NCBI GenBank assembly: GCA_949740725.1 | Contig: CATJIO010000086.1 | Span: 1-58,228, forward strand | Direction of reading: 5' to 3' | Source: an uncultured Lachnospiraceae bacterium | Lineage (GTDB): Bacteria > Bacillota > Clostridia > Lachnospirales > Lachnospiraceae | DNA: 58,228 nt | Shown: piece by piece, positions 36,077 through 47,702 of the stretch | How the letters are laid out: each line of letters starts with the position of its first letter | How positions within the stretch are numbered: the stretch's first letter is position 1 | Translations under genes and position numbers: made by a program | Notes under the pieces: model-generated | What the model saw: the letters and a program-made list of their open reading frames with translations, nothing else | Databases searched by the model: none | Told to the model about the DNA's origin: nothing

Positions 36077-36105
36077 ATTATAGCGGATAACTTGGGCCAG
36101 GTCAA
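36077..36105 (-). promoter_or_regulatory. Sigma-A promoter of the hyd maturation operon
   Basis: On the minus strand TTGACC (36105-36100), exactly 17 nt, then a consensus TATAAT (36082-36077). It lies 32 bp after the NifX-like stop and about 290 nt before the first hyd-operon start codon. Confidence 0.8.
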
Positions 36106-36136
36106 GCAGAACTCTGACTGTCCAGTCCATGTTTGC

Positions 36137-36550
36137 TTAATGGCAGCCGCTCCCTGGACAGCCGTGCTTATCTTCTCCGCAGGAATGCCCGCTGCCATGG
36201 TGATGTCCCTCTCCATGGTGATCGCAGCGGACATCCGGATTATACGCCAGGTTCCCCCCAAGCAGGGCATCCACCGCTTCGTCCGCACTGCCAGACACCC
36301 CGCCGTAAAGGCGAATTCCCGCCTCCCCCAAAGCATTCTGGGCGCCTGCGCCGATCCCTCCGCAGATCAGCACCTCCACATTTAAAGCAGAAAGCATTCC
36401 CGCCAACGCGCCATGGCCGCTTCCATTCGTGTCCACAACCTGCGAACCGACAATCTTTCCGTCTTCAACCTCAAAAATCTTGAATTGCTCTGTATGCCCA
36501 AAATGAGGGAATACATTTCCATGTTCATAGGTGACCGCAATCTTCATCAT
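36137..36550 (-). CDS. NifX/NifB-type dinitrogenase cofactor-like protein with His/Cys-rich tail
   Basis: About 138 residues. The core (MKIAVTYEHGNVFPHFGHTEQFKIFEVEDGKI to DALLGG) is the NifX-like metal-cofactor-binding fold found in many anaerobes without nitrogenase. The last 30 residues are rich in His and Cys (DHHGEGHHHGSGHSCGEDKHG), a probable metal-binding tail. The start overlaps the stop of the DUF134 gene (ATGA), so they are coupled. ATG 36547 is an equally good start. The real function is unknown; iron-sulfur or metal handling fits. Confidence 0.85.
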   Translation of the reverse strand: MMKIAVTYEHGNVFPHFGHTEQFKIFEVEDGKIVGSQVVDTNGSGHGALAGMLSALNVEVLICGGIGAGAQNALGEAGIRLYGGVSGSADEAVDALLGGNLAYNPDVRCDHHGEGHHHGSGHSCGEDKHGCPGSGCH

Positions 36551-36789
36551 TCTATCTCCCTTTCCTTCTCCGGCAGTTTCTGCCGTATATTTTGCCCTGT
36601 TGCATTTTCTGCCGCAACACATTTGGGCCCGGCCGTCGCAGAGCATATATTTTCATCATCAATCAAGCGGGCTGCCTCAAATTCATCCACCGTCAGCAGA
36701 ATCTGCTCCATGCTCTCCATGCCACAGGGAGCAAAACGGCCATACCTTGGCTTAACGCAAATCCGCCTGCAGCGGATCGGTCGTGCCAT
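36547..36789 (-). CDS. DUF134-family protein, shortened C-terminus
   Basis: An 80-residue protein. The N-terminus (ARPIRCRRICVKPRYGRFAPCG, then ILLTVDEFEAARLIDDE) is clearly DUF134. Family members are usually 100 residues or more with a helix-turn-helix region after RLID; here that part is compressed (CVAAENATGQNIRQKLPEKE) with only faint resemblance. Either an internal deletion removed part of it or this is a short variant. DUF134 and NifX-like genes often occur together in anaerobes. Confidence 0.75.
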   Translation of the reverse strand: MARPIRCRRICVKPRYGRFAPCGMESMEQILLTVDEFEAARLIDDENICSATAGPKCVAAENATGQNIRQKLPEKEREIE

Positions 36790-36882
36790 ATGACGATAAT
36801 ATGATACCGCAGCGTTCCACGGAAGTCAAGGTAAAGAAAAACCGTCTCCTATTCCAAGATCACGATCCCCTTCACTGCTCAA

Positions 36883-38256
36883 CTAACAGGATGAAGGGTA
36901 ATGCCGCAGCTTTTCATTCTCCTTCTCCACATTGAGCCTGGTCAATATCAGTGTAATCAAGAGATTAAACACCATAGGCAACCACAAATACATTATGTGT
37001 AGCATGTTGATGCAGGAGGCCGACTGCTCAGCCGCGCCGCCCACATAGCCGCTGTATGCCAGCAGCCAGCCGGCAACTGCTGTCCCGATGCCGCCCCCCA
37101 GCTTGGTTCCCAGGGAGGTGCAGGAATACATGGTTCCGTCTACCCGTTTGCCAGTCTTCAGGAAGGTATATTCAGAGCAGGTGGCGATGAGGGCATTCAT
37201 ATCTCCCTGCAGAGGGCTCATTCCCAGCGCCGCCACAGCGGTGCACAGAAGCATCAGGGGAACGCTTCCCACATAACCGGCAATCACCACCCCCAGGCGA
37301 CCAGCAGTGCCTAAAATGTAGCCATACAAGTTCAGCCGGTACATCCCCTTCCACCTGGCCACCAGCGCCGGAGTAAAGAGCAAGCCCATGATCATGGGGA
37401 TGTTGATTGCCCAGGAAAACACGCCCAGGAGATTTGCATTCTTCAGCACATAGGTCATAAAGTAAATTCCCATGTTCAGGGTTGCCGAATAAATCTGCAT
37501 CAAAATATAGGAAGCACAGATCATCAGATAGTACTTGTTGCGAATCAGCAGTCCAAACGCCTCTCTCAGGCGGTAGGTTTCCGGCTCCCCCTGATCCTGG
37601 CCAGCTTCCCCCTCTGCAAGCTCCTCTGGAGACAGCTCCTTTACTGACAGTACAGACAGCGTGTTAGAGATCACCCCGACAATGGCATAGAGAATGGCCA
37701 CGGTCTTCCAGGCGCCTGCGCCGCCGCCAAAGTAAGCCACAAGGCCAACTGTGATGGTCTGGATCAGCATGCTGGTGCCAAAGGCAAACATAAAGCGGAT
37801 GGAACCCATCTGGACACGCTCATGGTTATTTTTCGTGACCAGCGCCGTTAAAGCGGAGTAGGCGATATTATTGGCAGTATAAAATCCCGCGTTCAACAAG
37901 GTATAGGCGATAAAAAACCATGCATACTGGGCAAATTCGCTGATATCCGCAGGGATGAAAAAGATTGCCGCCAGGCAGATGGCGCAGCCAAAGTAGCCGT
38001 AAAGCATCCACGGACGCGCCTTCCCCATCTTGCTGTGGGTCTTGTCGATCATGGAGCCAAAGAAAATATCGCTGACCCCGTCAAAAAGCTTGGAAACCGC
38101 AATCAATGTCCCTACAATCCCCGCATTCAGTCCCACAGTATCTGTCAGGAAGATCATGACAAAGGCAGACAGCAGAGCGTAGACCACATTGCCGGCAATA
38201 TCCCCAGAGCCATAGCCAACCTTATTGTACCATTTTAAATATGTTCTTTCTTTCAT
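36883..38256 (-). CDS. GPH-family sugar:cation symporter
   Basis: A 457-residue 12-helix transporter. The N-terminus (KVGYGSGDIAGNVVYALLSAFVMIFLTD), the DGVSDIFFGSMIDKTHSKMGKARPW loop after helix 2 and the later MSPLQGDMNALIA segment are typical of the MelB/XynP/LacS group. It lies 3 bp after the beta-galactosidase gene and probably imports the beta-galactoside. No PTS IIA-like domain is fused. Confidence 0.92.
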   Translation of the reverse strand: MKERTYLKWYNKVGYGSGDIAGNVVYALLSAFVMIFLTDTVGLNAGIVGTLIAVSKLFDGVSDIFFGSMIDKTHSKMGKARPWMLYGYFGCAICLAAIFFIPADISEFAQYAWFFIAYTLLNAGFYTANNIAYSALTALVTKNNHERVQMGSIRFMFAFGTSMLIQTITVGLVAYFGGGAGAWKTVAILYAIVGVISNTLSVLSVKELSPEELAEGEAGQDQGEPETYRLREAFGLLIRNKYYLMICASYILMQIYSATLNMGIYFMTYVLKNANLLGVFSWAINIPMIMGLLFTPALVARWKGMYRLNLYGYILGTAGRLGVVIAGYVGSVPLMLLCTAVAALGMSPLQGDMNALIATCSEYTFLKTGKRVDGTMYSCTSLGTKLGGGIGTAVAGWLLAYSGYVGGAAEQSASCINMLHIMYLWLPMVFNLLITLILTRLNVEKENEKLRHYPSSC

Positions 38257-38259
38257 GTG

Positions 38260-41337
<3,078 letters not shown>

Positions 41338-41598
41338 CTATTCCTCCTTATATACATTATTTTTGACTATGCTGCAGCTTTGTAGAACGATTTGCAAATT
41401 TCTTACTCCATATACAGGCCTTGTATTTATCTATATTGTAAAGAAATCTTTCCTCTTTTTCCATAAATCAGAATGGACAAAATATGCATAAAATGATACA
41501 ATTATTTATATTAATCCCAGAATATCTGTTCAGATTCACAAGATTTTGTTCCCCATCCCCATCTTCCTTATGTGCATTGTGACAGGAGGTACTCGTCT

Positions 41599-42465
41599 AT
41601 GTATACAGATAATGCCTATTGGCATAACTCGCTCCGAGATTTTAAAGACAAAAAGCATCCTCTCTTTGTGGGAAGCGCCGGCGTCTATCAATTATTTACC
41701 AGGCCCAGGCTTCCCACTCACCGGCCCAAAGGGCGTCTTGACTATCAATTACTCTATATCGCCTCCGGCAGGGCGCACTTCTATTTTCACGGCAAGGAAG
41801 AAATCGTCACTGCCGGGAACATGGTTCTTTATCGTCCCAAGGAGGAGCAGCGCTACTACTATTATGGGGTTGATCATACGGAGGTATATTGGGTTCATTT
41901 TACGGGAAATAATGTGAAGAATATGTTGAGAAGCTACCGCATCCCGGACAAAGCTCATGTGATTCACACTGGGACTTCCTTAGACTATAAAAAGATTTTC
42001 TTACATATGATCCAGGAGCTGAAACTCACCAAACCTCATTATGAGGAGGTTCTGGTCCACTATCTCCAGCTGCTGTTTGTGCTGATCAGCCGGCTTCAGG
42101 AAAAGAAGCCCAGAAATAAAAATGTCTTTCTCATCGATGAAATGGACATGGCGGTGTCTCATTTCCATTCCCATTATAACCATCCCATCAGCATCGAGGA
42201 GTACGCCAAAAGCCGTGGCATGAGCGTCTGCTGGTTTATCCGAAATTTCAAAGATTATACCGGTACAACGCCTACCCAGTACCTGCTCTCCCTTCGGATT
42301 TCCAATGCCCAAAGCCTGTTAGAATCAACATCTTATAACATTACAGAAATCGCGGAAATCGTGGGATATCAGAACCCTCTGTACTTTTCCCGCCTGTTTA
42401 AAAAACAATGTGGGGTCGCCCCCACGGAGTTTCGAAAGCAGCAAAAAGAGGGGCATGAATTGTAA
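41599..42465 (+). CDS. AraC-family transcriptional regulator
   Basis: About 288 residues: an N-terminal cupin sensor domain (YQLLYIASGRAHFYFHGKEEIV) and a C-terminal double helix-turn-helix (ISIEEYAKSRGMSVCWFIRNFKDYTG then ITEIAEIVGYQNPLYFSRLFKKQCGVAPTEFRKQ). The start at 41599 has AGGAGGT 8 nt upstream. It is divergent from lacZ and its symporter and likely activates them on a galactoside; that link is by position. Confidence 0.92.
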   Translation: MYTDNAYWHNSLRDFKDKKHPLFVGSAGVYQLFTRPRLPTHRPKGRLDYQLLYIASGRAHFYFHGKEEIVTAGNMVLYRPKEEQRYYYYGVDHTEVYWVHFTGNNVKNMLRSYRIPDKAHVIHTGTSLDYKKIFLHMIQELKLTKPHYEEVLVHYLQLLFVLISRLQEKKPRNKNVFLIDEMDMAVSHFHSHYNHPISIEEYAKSRGMSVCWFIRNFKDYTGTTPTQYLLSLRISNAQSLLESTSYNITEIAEIVGYQNPLYFSRLFKKQCGVAPTEFRKQQKEGHEL

Positions 42466-42585
42466 TGAGGCCGTTGAAAAAGACAGCTCTTTATGCTACC
42501 ATAATAAATAGTCCTTTGTGAATATTGAACTTAAGTATTTGGAAAAGGCAGGGGAACGTCTGTCTCCTTGCCTTGGGAGAAGAAA

Positions 42586-43776
42586 ATGATGAAACGAATA
42601 GCGAAAACGCTGCGCAGTAATAAACCGGCGATATGTTTGATCACAGTTGCTGCCATTGCCTGCGTTGCAGCCGCAGTATATTTTCTAGCCAATCCGGCTA
42701 CAAAGTCAGATACAAAAGAGGAAGGAAACCATGGGAAAGACATGATCCAGTATCAGGATCAATGGTATTCCAGGGAGGATTTGTCCGAAGATACCATTAA
42801 ATGGATGGAATGGTACAACTGCCTTTCACCAGAGGAACAACTGGCTATCAGCTATGTCCCGCATGAGCTGCAGGAACGCTCCAGCCGGGGGAAGGGTTTT
42901 GACAACCTGGCTGTCCTTGAAACAAACGCGGGAAATTCCGTGGAAGCTGACAGGGAAAGCGGCGGGAGCATGGAAGAAAACAAAGCGGAGAAGCCATTGG
43001 AGGAAGCTCCTGTATCGGCCTTAAGCCAGGCAATCCGCAGCGCCATACTGCAAAAGAAAAAGGGTTCTTACTCACGTGTTTACGATTTTGCCTGCTGCGA
43101 TTTTGCCATGCTGGAGGTGATAACCGATTCCCCTGCAACGGACAGCTCCGCCTATACCGTGACCTGTTACGGATGGGCGCTTTACCTGCAATTTCTGGTG
43201 TCCGACAACGGCTTGGACGTCATGGGCGGATGCCATATACCGACGGTTCTCACCTTTACCGTCAATCAAGATCACTACATTCTGGAGGAATACTGGGAGC
43301 CTCGCGACGGCAGCTATTTTGCCTTGGATATCCAGAATAAATTTCCCAGCCATCTTGCCGGTGACGGAATAGACAGCCAGAAATTTATCATCCAGCAGCA
43401 ACAGAGCTGCTACAGCCAGGCTGTGCGCGGTACTCTCCTGGATACTGACAAGGTGATCCGCCAGCTTTTGGATGCTTTGTGTTCCGGCCCTGGCGCTTCC
43501 TTTAACCCGCAAACTGTCTCCGGCCAGAACAATACGGAATACCGGGAACTCATCAAGTATGGAGAATATACGCTTTCGTATTGCCTGAACCAGTTTGACC
43601 GTGGCGGGGAAACCGATCTGAATGGAAAGATCATGGCCTTCCTCTGTGAGGAATTATTACAGACCAGAGGGATCCTTCCCCTGGATGCTGCTGACGCCGT
43701 CACCGGCCAGCTCTGGTATGATACCCTCTATGCCCACGCCTCAAATTTGGTGAATCCCTACTTGGAAAATAAATAA
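42586..43776 (+). CDS. Membrane-anchored protein resembling the C-terminal part of M56/BlaR1-like sensors
   Basis: About 396 residues with one membrane segment at about 16-36 and an extracytoplasmic remainder with a charged linker. The central segment (YILEEYWEPRDGSYFALDIQNKFP and following) resembles the extracellular C-terminal part I associate with clostridial M56 peptidase/BlaR1-like proteins, but the peptidase part and its HExxH are absent. No partner repressor is adjacent. Start 42586 follows GGGAGAAG. Function unknown. Confidence 0.7.
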   Translation: MMKRIAKTLRSNKPAICLITVAAIACVAAAVYFLANPATKSDTKEEGNHGKDMIQYQDQWYSREDLSEDTIKWMEWYNCLSPEEQLAISYVPHELQERSSRGKGFDNLAVLETNAGNSVEADRESGGSMEENKAEKPLEEAPVSALSQAIRSAILQKKKGSYSRVYDFACCDFAMLEVITDSPATDSSAYTVTCYGWALYLQFLVSDNGLDVMGGCHIPTVLTFTVNQDHYILEEYWEPRDGSYFALDIQNKFPSHLAGDGIDSQKFIIQQQQSCYSQAVRGTLLDTDKVIRQLLDALCSGPGASFNPQTVSGQNNTEYRELIKYGEYTLSYCLNQFDRGGETDLNGKIMAFLCEELLQTRGILPLDAADAVTGQLWYDTLYAHASNLVNPYLENK

Positions 43777-43890
43777 CCTCCCTGTCCTGTAGGCTTTGAC
43801 ATTGCCTCCTATTTTATGATGTTATTGTAACCATTCAGCTTGTCTGGAATATCATAGATATATAAGCTGTAGAAAAGGAGGTTTTTCTGC

Positions 43891-45243
43891 ATGGACAATC
43901 AACTGGTATGGAAAGATGAGTTTAATATTGGAGTAAAGATCATTGATGATGAGCACCAACGCCTGTTTCAGATTATCAACAAACTGTTTACCCTGAAAGG
44001 GGAAACAGCAAAAAGCAGGCGAGCATGTCAGGAGGGGATTAAGTATTTTAAATCCCATGCACTGCAGCATTTTGAAGATGAAGAGAAGTATATGGAATTA
44101 ATTGGCTATGAAGAAGTCGAGATGCACAAGCGGCTGCATAAAGATTTCAGAGAAAACTCTCTTCCGGCGCTGGAAAAGGAATTGCTGCAGGAAAATCACT
44201 CTCCTTCTGCAGTGGAACATTTTCTTGCTGTCTGCGCCGGATGGCTGATTGGGCACACCTTGACTGAAGATATGGCCATTACCGGCGAAAAAATTAGCAA
44301 GTGGGTGAACCTTTTACCAGAGGAAGAGCTTATCGCTATGGAAGAGGTGATCCTTGCGCTATTAAAAAACATGTTCCAGCTCAAGGCGCAGGTAATCAGC
44401 AATGCCTATGATGGAGAAAAATTTGGCAAAGGGGTATATTACCGCCTGGTTTACGGCAGAGAACAGGACGATAAAAAATGGGAAATTCTTTTGGTTTTTG
44501 AAGACAGTATATTGATCAACACTGTGGGAAAGATTATGGGAATTAAATCTGACAAGCTGGATATTATGCTGCTGAACGCAGTCCGATATACAGCATGCCA
44601 GTTTGTGAGAAGTGTTATGAATCACTATCCGTCTATCCATTCCTATGATATGACAGAAGAAAACCTGTTGACCTATGAACAGTTCCACGAAATTTTTGAG
44701 AAGAAAAAACCCCAGGTCAGCCTTTTATTCAGCACCGATAAAGGATATTTTTCTTATTGTGTCTTTGCGCCCCATCTGCTGGAGGACCATTTGTGGATTC
44801 CTCTGGATGTGAGCAATGCCATGACCGAAATCGAAAAATATCTTATTGAGAAAGAAAAGAATACAAAGCAAAAAATTCTTATCGTCGATGATTCCCTCAC
44901 CATTCGGCAGCGGATCAAGCAACTTTTGTCTGAAGATTACGACGTTTCCGGGGTAAGCTCCGGGGTGTCTGCAATCCGGTCCATTACTTTGGATCAGCCG
45001 GATTTGGTTCTGTTGGACTATGAAATGCCCATTTGCGACGGCCTCCATGTGCTGGAGATGCTCCACTCGGAGAAAGAATTTGCAGATATTCCAATCATCT
45101 TTCTAACTTGCAAAGATGATACAGAAAGTGTAAAAAAGGTGTTGTCCTTAAAGGCAGACGGATATTTGCTAAAATATTTAAGTCCAGTAGATATTAAAAA
45201 GCGGATTGATGATTTTTTTTACCGAAAAAAACTCCGCAATTAA
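43891..45243 (+). CDS. Hemerythrin - CheX-like - response-regulator fusion protein
   Basis: A 450-residue three-part protein. Residues 1-130 are a bacteriohemerythrin with the full set of iron ligands visible (DEHQRLF, HALQHFEDEEKYM, HKRLHKDF, GHTLTED). The middle part at about 150-320 resembles a CheX/CheC-like fold (LVFEDSILINTVGKIMG, LDIMLLNAVRYTACQFV). The last 120 residues are a receiver domain (ILIVDDSLTIRQRIK, LVLLDYEMPICDG with the phospho-Asp, and Lys in GYLLKYLSP). It may couple oxygen or redox sensing to chemotaxis. AAAAGGAGG precedes the start. Confidence 0.85.
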   Translation: MDNQLVWKDEFNIGVKIIDDEHQRLFQIINKLFTLKGETAKSRRACQEGIKYFKSHALQHFEDEEKYMELIGYEEVEMHKRLHKDFRENSLPALEKELLQENHSPSAVEHFLAVCAGWLIGHTLTEDMAITGEKISKWVNLLPEEELIAMEEVILALLKNMFQLKAQVISNAYDGEKFGKGVYYRLVYGREQDDKKWEILLVFEDSILINTVGKIMGIKSDKLDIMLLNAVRYTACQFVRSVMNHYPSIHSYDMTEENLLTYEQFHEIFEKKKPQVSLLFSTDKGYFSYCVFAPHLLEDHLWIPLDVSNAMTEIEKYLIEKEKNTKQKILIVDDSLTIRQRIKQLLSEDYDVSGVSSGVSAIRSITLDQPDLVLLDYEMPICDGLHVLEMLHSEKEFADIPIIFLTCKDDTESVKKVLSLKADGYLLKYLSPVDIKKRIDDFFYRKKLRN

Positions 45244-45268
45244 TCCGATAATTGCAGATAAATTTAAC

Positions 45269-45309
45269 AACTCGTGGGACAGCCTCATCAAGGGCTGTTC
45301 CCACGAGTT
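45269..45309. terminator. Long hairpin between convergent genes
   Basis: AACTCGTGGGA-CAGCC pairs with GGCTG-TTCCCACGAGTT (16 bp with one bulge). It sits between the convergent hemerythrin fusion and CoA-disulfide reductase genes. No good T-run follows on either strand, so it is a probable bidirectional terminator or 3'-end stabiliser, not a classic one. Confidence 0.6.
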
Positions 45310-45333
45310 CCTGGTTTCTGATCCGGTTTTGTT

Positions 45334-47025
45334 TCATTGATCCATACCGCAGGCAGTTGCGCATTCGATCAGGCAGCGGTCATTCATCACCCCATCATAG
45401 AAGCGAAAGCCACCGGAAAAATTATAAGCTTCATATCCATTTCCTTCCAGGATACAGCATGCAATATAGCTGCGTAGGCCGCTCTGGCAGATAACATAGA
45501 CCGGCTTTCCCGCTTCCAGTTCACCCAGGCGCTCCCGGAGTTCGTCCACAGGAATATTCACAAAGCCTTCCATATGTCCACCTGCAAATTCTGCTTCTGT
45601 TCTGGTATCTAACAGCGTAACACTTCCGTCACGAGGTAGCGTTGCGGCGTCCTCCAGATGCCACTGCTTTAATCGGCCGGCAGCGATGTTCTCAATCATA
45701 AAGCCAGCTATATTTACTGGATCCTTCGCCGAGGAATACGGGGGTGCATAAGCTAAGTCCAAGTCTTTCAGTTGGATGGCATTCAGACCGGCATGAATCG
45801 CTGTAGCCAACACGTCAATGCGTTTGTCCACACCCTCGTATCCCACGATCTGAGCGCCCAACAAACGGTAGGTCTCCTTTTCAAAGACTACCTTCATGGT
45901 CATTACCTTACCGCCGGGATAGTAGCCTGCATGGCTCATGGGCGAAAGAATAATCGTATCCACATTTAAGCCAGCCTGGCGGGCATTCCGTTCATTGATG
46001 CCAGTGACCGCTGCAGTCATGTGGAAGACTTTAATCACAGAACTGCCCTGGCTGCCCAGGTAGCGGCTATCTCCCCCGCAGAGATTATCGGCAATGATGC
46101 GTCCCTGTTTGTTTGCAGGACCTGCCAGCGAAATCAGCGTATCCTCACCAGTAACATAATGCTTTACCTGAACCGCGTCACCAGCAGCATAGATGTCCGG
46201 AACAGAGGTTTCCATCCGGTCATTGACCAGGATGCTGCCCTTCATTCCCAGTTCAAGACCAGCCTTCTTTGCCAGCGTTGTGTCCGGAGTGACACCGATG
46301 GCAAGTACCACCATGTCTCCGTGGAGAGGCGCATGATCTTTCAGCAGGATATCCACACCCCCATCTCGTTCTTTAAACCCCTCTACCGTGTATCCCAGCG
46401 CCAGCTTGACGCCATGTCTGCGCACTTCACTGTGAATCATGGAAGCCATATCCGAATCGAAAGGATTCATTAACTGTCTAGGGCGCTGGACAATCGTGAC
46501 ATCCATGCCCAGCTGGCGCAGGTTTTCCGCCACCTCTAGCCCGATAAAGCCGCCGCCAGCCAAAACCACGGACTTGGGGTGATTCTTATTGATGTACTCC
46601 TTGATTCGGAATGTATCCTCCACTGTGCGCAGAGTAAACAGTTTCTCTATACCTGTGCCGGGAAGTTTGGGCTGTGTGGGTTTTGCTCCTGGGGAGAGAA
46701 CCAGCTTGTCATAGGCTTCTTCAAATTCTTCACCTGTCTCCAAATTTTTAACCAAAACGCTCTTTCTCTCTGGATAAATCCCAATGACTTCGTGGTGAAC
46801 CTTCATCTTCACACGGAAGCGGGAGAAGAAGCTTTCCGGAGTCTGAAGCGTAAGATCCTCTGGATCGCGGATCACATCGCCAAGATAATATGGTAAACCG
46901 CAGTTTGCGTAGGAAATATATCCAGACCGTTCAAAAACGATAATTTCCGCCTGTTCATTCCGCCTTCGAATTCTTGCCGCAGCCGTAGCGCCGCCCGCCA
47001 CCCCTCCTACAATGACGATTTTCAT
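45334..47025 (-). CDS. CoA-disulfide reductase / NADH-dependent persulfide reductase with C-terminal rhodanese
   Basis: A 563-residue flavoprotein. FAD fold KIVIVGGVAGGATAAARIRR, active-site Cys in YISYANCGLPYY, NAD fold VVLAGGGFIGLEVAENL, and FAD site IYAAGDAVQV. A rhodanese domain occupies the last 100 residues with VICQSGLRS as the active loop. Family members reduce CoA disulfide, CoA persulfide or polysulfide. The start at 47025 follows GGTGGAG and lies 1 nt after the stop of the preceding rhodanese gene. Confidence 0.93.
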   Translation of the reverse strand: MKIVIVGGVAGGATAAARIRRRNEQAEIIVFERSGYISYANCGLPYYLGDVIRDPEDLTLQTPESFFSRFRVKMKVHHEVIGIYPERKSVLVKNLETGEEFEEAYDKLVLSPGAKPTQPKLPGTGIEKLFTLRTVEDTFRIKEYINKNHPKSVVLAGGGFIGLEVAENLRQLGMDVTIVQRPRQLMNPFDSDMASMIHSEVRRHGVKLALGYTVEGFKERDGGVDILLKDHAPLHGDMVVLAIGVTPDTTLAKKAGLELGMKGSILVNDRMETSVPDIYAAGDAVQVKHYVTGEDTLISLAGPANKQGRIIADNLCGGDSRYLGSQGSSVIKVFHMTAAVTGINERNARQAGLNVDTIILSPMSHAGYYPGGKVMTMKVVFEKETYRLLGAQIVGYEGVDKRIDVLATAIHAGLNAIQLKDLDLAYAPPYSSAKDPVNIAGFMIENIAAGRLKQWHLEDAATLPRDGSVTLLDTRTEAEFAGGHMEGFVNIPVDELRERLGELEAGKPVYVICQSGLRSYIACCILEGNGYEAYNFSGGFRFYDGVMNDRCLIECATACGMDQ

Positions 47026-47026
47026 A

Positions 47027-47347
47027 TTATCGCTCCACCTTTCCAGAATACACGGCAATTCCGCCGATATTGGTTACATTGGTGTATCCCATGCGCTGCA
47101 GAAGCCTCGTTGCCTGACGGCTCCGGGAGCCAGAATAGCAGTAAACAAACATCGGAACATCTTTATTTTTAGCAACTGACGTTACGCTGTCAATCCTTTG
47201 CAGCGGCACATTTTTGCTTCCAGGAATGTGGCCGTCCTTAAATTCACCAGGAGTGCGCACATCCAACAGGATTGCGCCGGAAACAGTTTTGTATTCGCTT
47301 ATCCCCTGATCAATATCCGGCTGTTTTAACAAGTCGAAAAATCCCAT
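47027..47347 (-). CDS. Single-domain rhodanese sulfurtransferase
   Basis: About 106 residues. The fold signatures are AILLDVRTPGEFKDGHIPGSKNVPL and the active loop YCYSGSRSR with the catalytic Cys. Start 47347 has AGGAGGG 6 nt upstream; the ATG at 47353 abuts that site. It lies between thioredoxin and the flavoprotein-rhodanese gene and likely carries sulfane sulfur between them. Confidence 0.92.
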   Translation of the reverse strand: MGFFDLLKQPDIDQGISEYKTVSGAILLDVRTPGEFKDGHIPGSKNVPLQRIDSVTSVAKNKDVPMFVYCYSGSRSRQATRLLQRMGYTNVTNIGGIAVYSGKVER

Positions 47348-47359
47348 AGTCATCCCTCC

Positions 47360-47665
47360 TTACAGCATCTCGAGAATGGCACTTTTTGGCCTTACGCCCA
47401 CAGCTTGTCTAGCAACCCTGCCATTCTTCATTACCGCCAGGGTGGGGATGCTCATAATCCCAAACTGACTTGCCAGTTCCGGCTCCTCATCCACGTTAAC
47501 TTTGCCCACCTTGATATCTTCACGCTCTCTGGCGATCTCTTCCAGAATAGGCGCCACCATACGGCAGGGGCCGCACCAGGGAGCCCAGAAGTCCAACAGG
47601 ACAGGTTTATCAGAATTCATGACTTCGTTCTGAATATTGTTTCTATGGATATTAATTGTACACAT
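47360..47665 (-). CDS. trxA: Thioredoxin
   Basis: A 101-residue thioredoxin with LLDFWAPWCGPCRMVAPILEE and the cis-Pro segment SIPTLAVMKNG. Start 47665 follows AAGGAGGG; a longer frame to 47746 has no site and overlaps the upstream gene. It may reduce persulfides or disulfides formed by the neighbouring rhodaneses. An N-terminal CTINIHRNN is unusual but does not affect the fold. Confidence 0.94.
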   Translation of the reverse strand: MCTINIHRNNIQNEVMNSDKPVLLDFWAPWCGPCRMVAPILEEIAREREDIKVGKVNVDEEPELASQFGIMSIPTLAVMKNGRVARQAVGVRPKSAILEML

Positions 47666-47702
47666 TGTATTGCCCTCCTTTTTATAAACCTTAATCGCGA
47701 TC

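Noticed and set aside
35832-36336. Short frames in and before the hyd leader
   Set aside because: They overlap the promoter, predicted leader helices and the NifX-like gene, with no ribosome binding site; a structured untranslated RNA explains the region better.
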